This document shows, piece after piece, positions 18,492-26,025 of a stretch of DNA of 64,000 nt. The position numbers were made by a program, and so were the translations under genes. Numbering within the stretch: the first letter of the stretch is position 1; each line of letters begins with the position of its first letter. Below the pieces are notes generated by a model, which worked only from the letters and a program-made list of their open reading frames with translations, was not told the DNA's origin and searched no databases. The stretch is from Paraburkholderia sp. BL23I1N1 (GTDB taxonomy: Bacteria; Pseudomonadota; Gammaproteobacteria; Burkholderiales; Burkholderiaceae), in assembly GCF_003610295.1 (NCBI RefSeq), contig NZ_RAPV01000001.1, forward strand, positions 2,666,001 to 2,730,000, in the 5' to 3' direction.

Positions 18492-18791
18492 ATGCCAGCT
18501 GTACCCGCCAAACACCACGCTGCTGAACTGCAGCGTCAACTGCGCAGCCTGCTCGGTCATGAGCAGATCGTCACGCAAGCCTACGGGCGCCACTTGCTGA
18601 TCAAACGTCTGGATAATGACGAGCCAACCGTCGTGGCGCGCCTCACCGAGCTCGGCCGCAATCGATATGGCGCCGCCTTTCGCAGCCATAGTGGGCGTTG
18701 GGAACCGCTGCCGGGCACGGGTTCGCTCGACGAAATGGCCGATGTGGTCGTCACGCTCCTGCAGCCTTATTTGCAGCCTGATAATTATTAA
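18492..18791 (+). CDS. Small protein encoded within the IS630 element
   Basis: A 99-aa protein with a good ribosome binding site (GAGGAA) before the ATG at 18492, 14 bp after the transposase gene and inside the right terminal repeat. The N-terminal half is helical (KHHAAELQRQLRSLLGHEQIV), the C-terminal half contains NRYGAAFRSHSGRWEPLPGTG. No domain is recognised. Its position implies that it travels with this IS; a regulatory or accessory role in transposition is inference. Confidence 0.7.
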   Translation: MPAVPAKHHAAELQRQLRSLLGHEQIVTQAYGRHLLIKRLDNDEPTVVARLTELGRNRYGAAFRSHSGRWEPLPGTGSLDEMADVVVTLLQPYLQPDNY

Positions 18792-18822
18792 ACGTATTTA
18801 CGGGATGTTGTACTAGTCAGCT

Positions 18823-20586
18823 TCAATCGGGACAGTATTGTTGGCTCGAGGCGGAGCCAAGGCCAACGGCAGGTTCAGGCTTATGGAGGTATTTCAGTAA
18901 TCGAGCAATTTGCTCCTGTGTTACGGGAACCCCTGCCGCCTCTGGCGTCTGGACTCTCCCGTCAAGCAGAATAAAGCTAAATCCAGCCCCAGCTCCCTGG
19001 GCATTGCCGTGGCACCCCATACAGCCACCCATGTTTACCGTACTGCCGTTATAACGCACGTTAGCAAGTGCTTTATAGGGGGGCGATTTATCGAAGTCAC
19101 TAATGGTTAATTTTTTTGGCGTGTCATTAAAACCATCAAACACACCACTAAATTTCTGGAGGTTGTAATCGGTTTCAATTACACTATTGGATTGATAATA
19201 GGTTGAAGCATCCGGTTTGCTATAATCAATACTAGACATCTTGCCTGGAAGAGGAGTAGCCTGCACATTTATGAGTTTGTAATATGACCACACCGAATTT
19301 GGAGCCCATTTCCCGAACTTCTCTTTTGTATATGCAGAAATTGCCTCATGAGCGAGCTTATTGACAGCAATGATATCGTCAGGTATTCGATTAATTCTCT
19401 GATTAACGAAAATTATGCCATCAGCAGGAAGTCCGGTATTCGGCGTGTTCTGGTAGTAAAGTCGTCCACCTGGATTAGTCAAGAACAGACCAAGAGGATA
19501 GAGGTATTGTGTCGCCCCAGGTTTGGCATTTACTGAATGAATGTCCGGCCTTAGCGACGCCTCAAGAGAATAATCATATTTGAATTTCCCGTTCTCGTCC
19601 TCCAAGGCATTCCCATTCGAATCCGTGATGTTATCTGCTTGCTCGAACGTCGCATAAATGAAGTATGGCGCCGAATGCGTCTTCTGAATGATATGCAATC
19701 CGACGAGGCCCAGTTCATCGTCAACGTAACGAATATTCTTACCCGTTCCCATGTAGTACCGCACACGGGTTGTGTAGAAACGTCCAGACCACTTCTCACC
19801 CGATGTCAATTTGCGCCAGGCTGCCTTGATCTCAACAGAACCGTATGGAAAGCTCACGCAGCTCTTGGATCCAGCCGGCGGATCTGCGGATTTTGAATTA
19901 ATATAGTTTTTCGTGGCCTTGAACATTTTAATACGGTTAGCCTCATCCCAAAGGCGCTTGGATGCAATATATTTATATTCTACGCGATTCGCCTTCGCCA
20001 TGAACAAGATCTGACTATCGCTTCCCTTCAATTTCCCCGATACAACGCCGGCATATATTTGGTCAAGGGATATCTGACTATTTTCATCGAGGTTGATCCA
20101 TGGAGCCGGCCCAGCTGGTTTTATCAACCCATTTTCATAAATGTAGGCCGGGCGGACATCGTAGCCATAATCGGTCGCACTATTATTCTCATATCCTGGT
20201 GGATCAACCAAACCACCCGGGAAGATCTCAACCTTTCCGCGAAAGGTATGCCATACCAGCGGATTTGGAGCAGGATCCCCAAACAGCTTCGATGTATCGG
20301 GCGTATCTCTCGGAGAAAGATTATCGGTTTTGGCGACTGCCGGCCAGTTCAACGCGATGAATTCTTCCCACGCGAACTGCGCAGCCTGCTGCGGCGTTGC
20401 GTTCGATGCGCCACCAACTATATCGGAAGGAAAATTCGAACTTATTGAAATTTTAATATTCGGTTCGCCATTATTAGAACTCTCGCAAATTCCCGTTCGA
20501 GGGTGAGCCATGAGGAAAGTTACACTCGCCATCAACATAATGGTGCGCCTCCGGCGGGCGGAGGGCGCAATGGAAAAATCGAACAT
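18823..20586 (-). CDS. Large exported protein with one c-type heme motif
   Basis: A 587-aa protein with a basic N-terminus (RRRR) and hydrophobic stretch consistent with a signal peptide ending near residue 36. A single CMGCHG heme-binding motif lies near residue 525, inside a C-terminal cytochrome-c-like segment (GGCMGCHGNAQ); the ~480 residues before it have no recognised domain. The gene is more AT-rich than its neighbours, which suggests a different origin. The ATG at 20586 has AAGGAAAG upstream. A second, shorter protein of similar design is encoded at 23856-25157. A role as electron acceptor for the nearby GMC dehydrogenase is inference. Confidence 0.75.
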   Translation of the reverse strand: MFDFSIAPSARRRRTIMLMASVTFLMAHPRTGICESSNNGEPNIKISISSNFPSDIVGGASNATPQQAAQFAWEEFIALNWPAVAKTDNLSPRDTPDTSKLFGDPAPNPLVWHTFRGKVEIFPGGLVDPPGYENNSATDYGYDVRPAYIYENGLIKPAGPAPWINLDENSQISLDQIYAGVVSGKLKGSDSQILFMAKANRVEYKYIASKRLWDEANRIKMFKATKNYINSKSADPPAGSKSCVSFPYGSVEIKAAWRKLTSGEKWSGRFYTTRVRYYMGTGKNIRYVDDELGLVGLHIIQKTHSAPYFIYATFEQADNITDSNGNALEDENGKFKYDYSLEASLRPDIHSVNAKPGATQYLYPLGLFLTNPGGRLYYQNTPNTGLPADGIIFVNQRINRIPDDIIAVNKLAHEAISAYTKEKFGKWAPNSVWSYYKLINVQATPLPGKMSSIDYSKPDASTYYQSNSVIETDYNLQKFSGVFDGFNDTPKKLTISDFDKSPPYKALANVRYNGSTVNMGGCMGCHGNAQGAGAGFSFILLDGRVQTPEAAGVPVTQEQIARLLKYLHKPEPAVGLGSASSQQYCPD

Positions 20587-21371
20587 GGCCGTCTTTCCTT
20601 TTCAGATATTCGTGACAACTTGCCACTATGATATGAAGAATAAAATACTGTGTGCCTCGACTGTTGTCAAGGTAATCGACGTGTCACTTCATGCCGACCG
20701 TTTTGGCTGCAATATAAATATGCCTGATGAATCGATTTCGAATAAATCCCGGCTAAGTGTTATGAAAAGCATCCGATGTGACGCAACGTAATGCGTAGCT
20801 AGTTCGGTCGATTCGCGATATTGAAGATGCCAATTGCATGCAGAAGGTGGAAAAAGAAACAGATGAAAGGCAGCGTGTGTTGCTCAGAGCATCTGTACGT
20901 CACCGGTTCGCGCAATTTCCCCCTCAAACCGTTCTTTGGCGCGGTCTCCGGGAAGCATCATAAACTGCCGCCGACCATCCCATTCGGATGTGTGTCGCGG
21001 GATGCGGCTAGCATCCGTAGATTGCCGTAGATTGCCGTAGATCGCCGGGTTGCCGACCCTATCGACTTCGGCCTCGTCAAGCGCACGCTATCCGCTTGAT
21101 AAATCGGTAGGACAATACGCCGATAGCTGAGTCGCCGCCAAGTTTAGGGCTCTCCAAGCAGAGATATTCCCTACTCCGCTGATTCACCTAAATGTGAATT
21201 CTCAGCCAAATCATGAAATTTCGCCACTCGAGCCGGAGAAGCGTAGAAAGCGGAGACCGCGCCAAAGCGGGGGGCTGCAATCGGGTTTGCGACTAAGTGT
21301 TCACGAAAAAACTACTTGCAATTTCGAACCATATCCGGTGAGTAGAATTTCCGGTTTTGATAATCATATAG
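20587..21371. other. AT-rich stretch without convincing gene
   Basis: About 785 bases hold only short frames without family similarity. The left 200 bases contain the promoter region of the heme-motif gene. A 10-bp tandem repeat is at 21017-21046. The right part leads into an IS110 end. Confidence 0.6.
21017..21046 (+). repeat. Three tandem copies of GTAGATTGCC
   Basis: Units at 21017-21026 and 21027-21036 are identical; the third, 21037-21046, has one change (GTAGATCGCC). It lies in non-coding DNA and no function is evident. Confidence 0.8.
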
Positions 21372-21617
21372 CCGGCCTCCCTCCGTTGAGGTAGAACGGC
21401 GAGCGTAGAGTCGAGGTGCGAACAGCGACGTGACGCACAGGAGGCCGGCATGAACAAGTTTAGTGGAATTGACCTGCACTCGAACAACAGTGTGGTCGTA
21501 GTCTGCGATGAAGCGGACCGGGTTGTCTACCAGCGGCGGTTACCGAACGATCCGGTGCAGATCCGGGCAGCGCTGGCACCGCATCGCGAAGATCTGGTTG
21601 GAGTGGTTATCGAAGCA
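21372..21617 (+). mobile_element. IS110-family left-end fragment with transposase N-terminus
   Basis: A non-coding lead with GCCGGCCTCC...GGAGGCCGGC inverted segments precedes the ATG at 21450. The frame then reads NKFSGIDLHSNNSVVVV, the start of IS110 DEDD transposases, with the first Asp, and continues to VGVVIEA with the next acidic residue. It stops where the IS6 terminal repeat begins at 21618. Only ~56 of ~340 codons remain. Confidence 0.85.
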
Positions 21618-22302
21618 GGTTCTGTCGCGGCAAGGCGATTTGGGCGAACGATATCGATATGATAAGGATTGCTTACATCGCCAACGAGTAGAATTGCCGG
21701 GCGGCCGATGGCTTGAGTTTGCGTGCGTCTTTCATCTGCCCTTTGGCGATCATATGCATGAGTTCGATGCCACTCAACAAGATGCGGGCACAACGAAAAT
21801 CATGGAATCCCAACATGGGCCGGGTACGGCGCTTGATCGCCCGATGGTCTTGTTCCACGATATTGTTCAGATACTTGGCCTGGCGGATCTTGATGGGCGT
21901 CTCACGCTCAGTATTCACGGCATGTAACCCGGCCAGATTGGCACCGCTCCTGTCGATGGTTACGGTTTCAGGGGCGCCATTCTGATCGATGGCCTTCTCG
22001 AAGTACCGTCGGGCCGCCTGCTTGTCCCGCTTGGCTCGCAGCAGGAAGTCAACTGTGTTGCCGGCCTTGTCGACGGCGCGGTAGAGATACTTCCATGTGC
22101 CACGGACCTTCACATAGGTTTCGTCCATCCGCCAGCTCTTACCGACCGGGCGCTTGCAGCGACGGAACGCCTTTTCAAGCACCGGCAGAAGCTTGATGGA
22201 CCAGCGGTGCACGGTCGAATGATCGACCGCGATCCCCCGTTCGGCCATCATTTCCTCAAGAAGGTCCCGCAGCATACCAGCCTCCGCTATTGCAACAGAA
22301 CC
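21618..22302 (-). mobile_element. IS6-family element, internally deleted
   Basis: Terminal repeats GGTTCTGTCGC (starting 21618) and, on the minus strand, GGTTCTGTTGCAATA (starting 22302) delimit 685 bp. An intact relative at 30703-31521 is 819 bp, so about 134 bp near the transposase 5' end are missing. The flanks differ (IS110 on one side, IS3 on the other) and no 8-bp target duplication is present. It therefore marks an IS6-mediated rearrangement rather than a simple insertion. Confidence 0.8.
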
Positions 22303-22944
22303 GCCTGCGGTGCCCATCGATGGCTGCACACCTGCCTCGCGGCAGCGGCGTCCGAAGGCAATCGACGCATATTGGCACCCCTGATCCGAATGATGAATCA
22401 CGCTCACGGGCCGCCGCTGCGACAATGCCATGTCCAGTGCACGTAGCATCAGTTCGGTGTACAGATGGTTCGACATTGCCCAGCCCACGATACGGCGGCT
22501 GAATACATCAAGCACTACGGCCAGATACAGGAACCCTTCGCCTGTCGGAATGTAGGTGGCGTCAGCCACCCACAGCACGTTCGGCGCGGCGGCGCTGAAG
22601 TGGCGGCGCACCAGATCGGGCGCGCGCCGCGCTCCCGCACGCTGGTGTGTGGTGAGCTTCCAGCGCCGGCGACTGGCCCCGCACAGACCAGCCAGATGCA
22701 TCAGACGCGCCACCCGTTTGCGTCCCACGTGCACTCCCTCACGCGCGAGCTGCGCGTGAATACGGGGTGCGCCGTATGTGCCGCGCGAGCTCGCATGCAG
22801 GGTGCGGATGCGCCCCAGCAGCTGCGCGTCACTGCATGCATGCGCCGATGGCTCCCTTGCCAGCCACCCGTAATAGCCGCTCGTGGAGACCCTGAGCAGC
22901 CGCGCCATCGTGGCGATGGGCCAGCGGGCCCGGTTCGCTCTCAT
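21673..22944 (-). CDS. Chimeric transposase: IS3 OrfB N-part fused in frame to IS6 DDE domain
   Basis: Residues 1 to ~213 are IS3-family OrfB: HTH-like start, TYGAPRIHAQL, then the rve core with Asp in VADATYIP and Asp in HHSDQGCQY. The frame crosses the IS6 terminal repeat and continues from about residue 227 as an IS6 transposase (ERGIAVDHSTVHRW, Asp in RMDETYVKV, Asp in TIDRSGAN, Glu in IVEQDHR) to the normal IS6 C-terminus. The IS3 half lacks its final catalytic Glu; the IS6 half lacks its N-terminal DNA-binding region. It is almost surely an accidental product, though uninterrupted over 423 aa. Confidence 0.85.
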   Translation of the reverse strand: MRANRARWPIATMARLLRVSTSGYYGWLAREPSAHACSDAQLLGRIRTLHASSRGTYGAPRIHAQLAREGVHVGRKRVARLMHLAGLCGASRRRWKLTTHQRAGARRAPDLVRRHFSAAAPNVLWVADATYIPTGEGFLYLAVVLDVFSRRIVGWAMSNHLYTELMLRALDMALSQRRPVSVIHHSDQGCQYASIAFGRRCREAGVQPSMGTAGGSVAIAEAGMLRDLLEEMMAERGIAVDHSTVHRWSIKLLPVLEKAFRRCKRPVGKSWRMDETYVKVRGTWKYLYRAVDKAGNTVDFLLRAKRDKQAARRYFEKAIDQNGAPETVTIDRSGANLAGLHAVNTERETPIKIRQAKYLNNIVEQDHRAIKRRTRPMLGFHDFRCARILLSGIELMHMIAKGQMKDARKLKPSAARQFYSLAM

Positions 22945-23302
22945 GAATCCGTATCCTTCGGCGATACGGCTCCCGTCTCCCGGGCAAACCAGGCCGCTGC
23001 GTGAGAGAGGATGTCTCTTTCCATCTTCAGTTGCCGGTTCTCGCGACGCAGCCGCGAAAGCTCCTGCCGCTCGGCGGTGGTCAGCCCGTCATGGCGCGTG
23101 CCCGCGTCACGCCCGGCCTGCGCCACCCAGTTATAGATGCTCTGCGCGGTCGGCTCGAACTCCTTTTCCAGTTCCTCCGGCGTGCGCCCGGCCTTCACCA
23201 GCTCAACCATTTGCGCCCGGAATTCCGCCGGGTACGGGGTACGATGCTTGCCCATTTCGGCACCTCCTCTTCAAAAGGATAGGCGTCCGTTTTTGCGGGT
23301 CA
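22303..23302 (-). mobile_element. IS3-family element, 3' part lost
   Basis: The outer end at 23302 reads TGACCCGCAAAAACGGACGCC on the minus strand, a typical IS3 terminus. OrfA and most of OrfB follow with the usual overlap, then the element is cut by the IS6 repeat at 22302. The right terminal repeat is missing. Confidence 0.85.
22941..23255 (-). CDS. IS3-family transposase OrfA
   Basis: A 104-aa protein with the IS3 OrfA helix-turn-helix (YPAEFRAQMVELVKAGRTPEELEKEFEP, SIYNWV) followed by a leucine-zipper-like coiled coil (ELSRLRRENRQLKMERDIL) and the frameshift region AAWFARE. Its end overlaps the OrfB start, as expected for -1 programmed frameshifting that makes OrfAB. The partner OrfB is truncated and fused, so the element is not active alone. 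Confidence 0.92.
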   Translation of the reverse strand: MGKHRTPYPAEFRAQMVELVKAGRTPEELEKEFEPTAQSIYNWVAQAGRDAGTRHDGLTTAERQELSRLRRENRQLKMERDILSHAAAWFARETGAVSPKDTDS

Positions 23303-23391
23303 ACTTCAGTCTCTGGGCAAGGGAGATGTTTACGATACAGCATCTTCAGTCGAGGCTTCGTCCCTCGAACCCCGTCCACTCGCATCGAAAT

Positions 23392-23820
23392 TCAACCGCC
23401 TGCCGAGCAAGGGTCTGGGATAAACAAGTCCTTGGCACCCGGCTTCAGTACGACATAGGCCCGTTTCCAGGGTTGATCGCCTATCATGCGCCACTCGTGA
23501 CCGCTGCCGGCAGTATCCTCGGCGATAAGCACATCGCCGGTTTGCAACAGAAAAGTTTCACCATCTCGGGTTTTGAATTGCAGTGTCCCCGATAGGGTAA
23601 TAACGAACTGTGCCTCGGGAGCGTTGTGCCAGGCGAATGATCCGTATGCGGGCGTCTCCTTGAAGTGCACGGCCACGACTTCGGTACGGAAATTCTCACT
23701 TACCGTTCCCTTAAGCACGTGCGATGCATTATCTCGACCCATATAGAGTTTGTATGCCCGAATCGCGGATCGCTGATTTGTAGCTGCATCCGACGCATCG
23801 TTCTCTGTTGCTTCGCTCAT
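23392..23820 (-). CDS. Cupin-domain protein
   Basis: A 142-aa single-domain cupin. The core shows the two cupin motifs: motif 1 around GSFAWHNAPEAQFVITLSG (His and Glu metal ligands) and motif 2 around LLQTGDVLIAEDTAGSGHEWR (final His). No signal peptide is present, so it is cytosolic. A perfect GGAGGT precedes the ATG at 23820, 35 bp after the heme-motif gene, so the two are probably co-transcribed. It could be a small dioxygenase, isomerase or sensor; function is not determined. Confidence 0.85.
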   Translation of the reverse strand: MSEATENDASDAATNQRSAIRAYKLYMGRDNASHVLKGTVSENFRTEVVAVHFKETPAYGSFAWHNAPEAQFVITLSGTLQFKTRDGETFLLQTGDVLIAEDTAGSGHEWRMIGDQPWKRAYVVLKPGAKDLFIPDPCSAGG

Positions 23821-23855
23821 TTTTTACCTCCGGGAAAAAGAATGGTGGCCGGACG

Positions 23856-25157
23856 TCACTGAACGCCCGCGCGCGACAATGGTTTGTTCTTGTCGTTGTG
23901 TACCTGCTTGACTTGTGCCGCCGGCATCGACGTCGGGAAAATATTAGGGTGTGTCTGCAGGAAATTGACCAACCCCACTTCGAGCTGCAGCGAGTAGTCA
24001 AGCGGCTTACGGCCGGAATCGAACGGCTCCCCCGATGGAATGTTGCGGAACCATCGTGCGACATTGTCGCTGCCTGAAGGCACCATCTGGCCTTGCGGCA
24101 GCTCAGCCGTCGAGTGGCACGACATGCAGGACGAATTCGGGTTGTCGACGGGGCCGTTCAGTCGCCCCTGGTATCCGACGTGCGACATGTGGACGTCCGG
24201 GTTCAACCAGGTCTGCTTCAACTGACCGGTGTTCGGGTATTCAGGATCGTTGCCCCACATCACACCCACGGGAAAGACATTGCGCCAGCCAGTAACAGCC
24301 GGATCCGATGCGTGTCCCGGACCGCCGCCATAGATGAACGTGCCGAATATCCAGCCAGTTTCTTTCGCACGGCTGTCTTTCACGGCAATATCAATCTGAA
24401 GCAGACGCACCTTCTGGATCGAGCGTATGTTCAGCGGATGCAAGCGTGAGTCACCCACCCCGGTGTAGACGTAGGCCTGCCATTCAGGCGAACCTGCCAG
24501 ATACGGAACCTGATCAACGGGTGCCGTCGTAAACAGCAGCTTGGCCGCCACCGTTCCCTCTGGCATATCGGCGAGATCGGGGTTGGGATCGCCATGCTTC
24601 GCCCAGACCTTGCCGATCGTTACACCGCCCGGCGCATTGTAAAAGCCGACGGCATAGTTGCTCCATTGCAGTGTCTGCTTCGGATCCAGCTCCTGGCTGA
24701 GCGACGTCCGCTCGCGCGTCAGTCCGTGGACGAATTCCCGGCCGTTCACGCCATGGTCCTGCCATGGCGCGTTATACCAGCCGCGCACGGAATTCAGCGC
24801 TGGATCGAAGCTGTCTTCGACGCTGGAGCGGATGTTCCCTTCATAGAAGTACCCGAGCACGGATTGAAGATATTGCCCGGGTTCAGTGTAGGGGTTGAGC
24901 TTCAGCCAGGGCTGCGCATCGGTCGGCGCAGTCGACGGATAGTTTTGCGCCAACCTGAAGATATGCCCGCTCCAGCCGGCGATGGGCTTCATGAGCGCAT
25001 CGCAAAACGGGGTCGTCGGCGTATCGCAGTTTTTTTCCGTCGGCTGCGCAATGGTCTGCCCGTGCGCAGTCAGCACGATCGCGGCGGTCGCTGTCGCCAC
25101 GCCGAGTGAAATCATCGTTTTCGATGCAGGCAAGATACGCACGGATGCAAATAACAT
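23856..25157 (-). CDS. Exported protein with one c-type heme motif
   Basis: A 433-aa protein with a signal peptide (hydrophobic residues 15-32, ending near AHGQ) and a single CMSCHS motif near residue 345. The N-terminal ~340 residues include many Trp/Tyr/Pro and contain no domain that can be named. Overall design parallels the 587-aa protein at 18823-20586: long unknown region, late CxxCH, then a short tail with FLQTHPN. The ATG at 25157 follows GGGGGAT. It is divergent from the dehydrogenase genes that start at 25440. Electron transfer from the GMC flavoprotein is a reasonable but untested role. Confidence 0.75.
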   Translation of the reverse strand: MLFASVRILPASKTMISLGVATATAAIVLTAHGQTIAQPTEKNCDTPTTPFCDALMKPIAGWSGHIFRLAQNYPSTAPTDAQPWLKLNPYTEPGQYLQSVLGYFYEGNIRSSVEDSFDPALNSVRGWYNAPWQDHGVNGREFVHGLTRERTSLSQELDPKQTLQWSNYAVGFYNAPGGVTIGKVWAKHGDPNPDLADMPEGTVAAKLLFTTAPVDQVPYLAGSPEWQAYVYTGVGDSRLHPLNIRSIQKVRLLQIDIAVKDSRAKETGWIFGTFIYGGGPGHASDPAVTGWRNVFPVGVMWGNDPEYPNTGQLKQTWLNPDVHMSHVGYQGRLNGPVDNPNSSCMSCHSTAELPQGQMVPSGSDNVARWFRNIPSGEPFDSGRKPLDYSLQLEVGLVNFLQTHPNIFPTSMPAAQVKQVHNDKNKPLSRAGVQ

Positions 25158-25439
25158 AAAATCCCCCTATTTTTATAGCGTTTATCTTTTTTCAGAAGAT
25201 CGAAAATGAACAACATTAACGGCTGCGAAGCCGCTTGCAATACCTGTCAACCTTGGCAGGTACCAATCTGCTCCTAGCCTCAATACATTATTGCAAGCAA
25301 TGCTAATGAAAAAGAGAAAAAATGTTTTTTGCATAAAAATTAGCATCCGGCGAGAAATATCGGATTCGTTTTTCTAAAAAATCCAATGGAAACGTGAAGT
25401 GTTGGTTTCCGTTCCATTTCAATTCGTGGCGGGCAAAAC

Positions 25440-25907
25440 ATGGATTCCCACAATACCGACTCCGTCGATGAAAACGCGCAGCGCCTTTCGATATTTCTGA
25501 GAGGCAGCGCCAGAATTCTCGAGTTCTCGTCGATCACACTGCTGGGCACGGGCATCGGGTCGACGCTCTGCGACTTTTTCATCGAGCAGCTTGGGCAAGA
25601 GCGATTCGACGCATGGAGCGAGCGTCTCGCGGCGCTGCCGCCCGGCGGCCCGGACAAGGCGCAAAAAGTCGAAGCGCTGCTCGCCGACCCCGCGGACGGC
25701 CCGCCAACCAGGAACCTGATGTACGCGTGGTACACCGGCACATGGAACGCGATCCCCGGCGTGCCCAACGACGCGACCCGCGTGATTTCGTCGCGCGCGT
25801 ACCAGGAGGCGCTCGTGTGGCCGCTCATCGGCGCTCATCCGGGCGGCGCGAAGCAACAGGGCTGGGATGCATGGTCCCGGCCGCCTTCCATGTCGCCGTT
25901 GCGCTGA
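25440..25907 (+). CDS. Putative small subunit of a GMC-type dehydrogenase
   Basis: A 155-aa protein. The N-terminal region (FSSITLLGTGIGSTLCDFF) and the pattern RNLMYAWYTGTWN ... SSRAYQEALVWPLIGAHPGG resemble the gamma subunits of bacterial FAD-dependent glucose/sorbitol/gluconate dehydrogenases, which chaperone or export the flavoprotein. No twin-Arg signal is evident here, unlike many relatives. It directly precedes the GMC gene (118 bp). Assignment rests on pattern plus context. Confidence 0.6.
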   Translation: MDSHNTDSVDENAQRLSIFLRGSARILEFSSITLLGTGIGSTLCDFFIEQLGQERFDAWSERLAALPPGGPDKAQKVEALLADPADGPPTRNLMYAWYTGTWNAIPGVPNDATRVISSRAYQEALVWPLIGAHPGGAKQQGWDAWSRPPSMSPLR

Positions 25908-26025
25908 CGCAAAGCCGCTACGCGCGTCACTGCGTACGTCGCGGCGCACATCACAGCGCATGTCATTGCGGACGCCTCCGGGCGTCTACCGCCAGGCACC
26001 ACCTGGCTCCAAACCGGGGATTCAG

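Larger units (their letters stand above)
17341..18813 (+). mobile_element. IS630-family insertion sequence, complete
   Basis: The 1,473-bp element is bounded by terminal inverted repeats GTACAACATCCCG(A/T)AAATA with one mismatch, at 17341 and ending at 18813. Each end is flanked by TA (17339-17340 and 18814-18815), the target duplication expected of IS630. It contains a transposase gene broken by one amber codon and a second small gene. It sits between the integrase and the first heme-motif gene. Confidence 0.92.

Noticed and set aside
21017..21046. Tandem 10-bp repeats considered as a CRISPR or iteron array.
   Set aside because: Only three units, no spacers, no cas or replication genes nearby.
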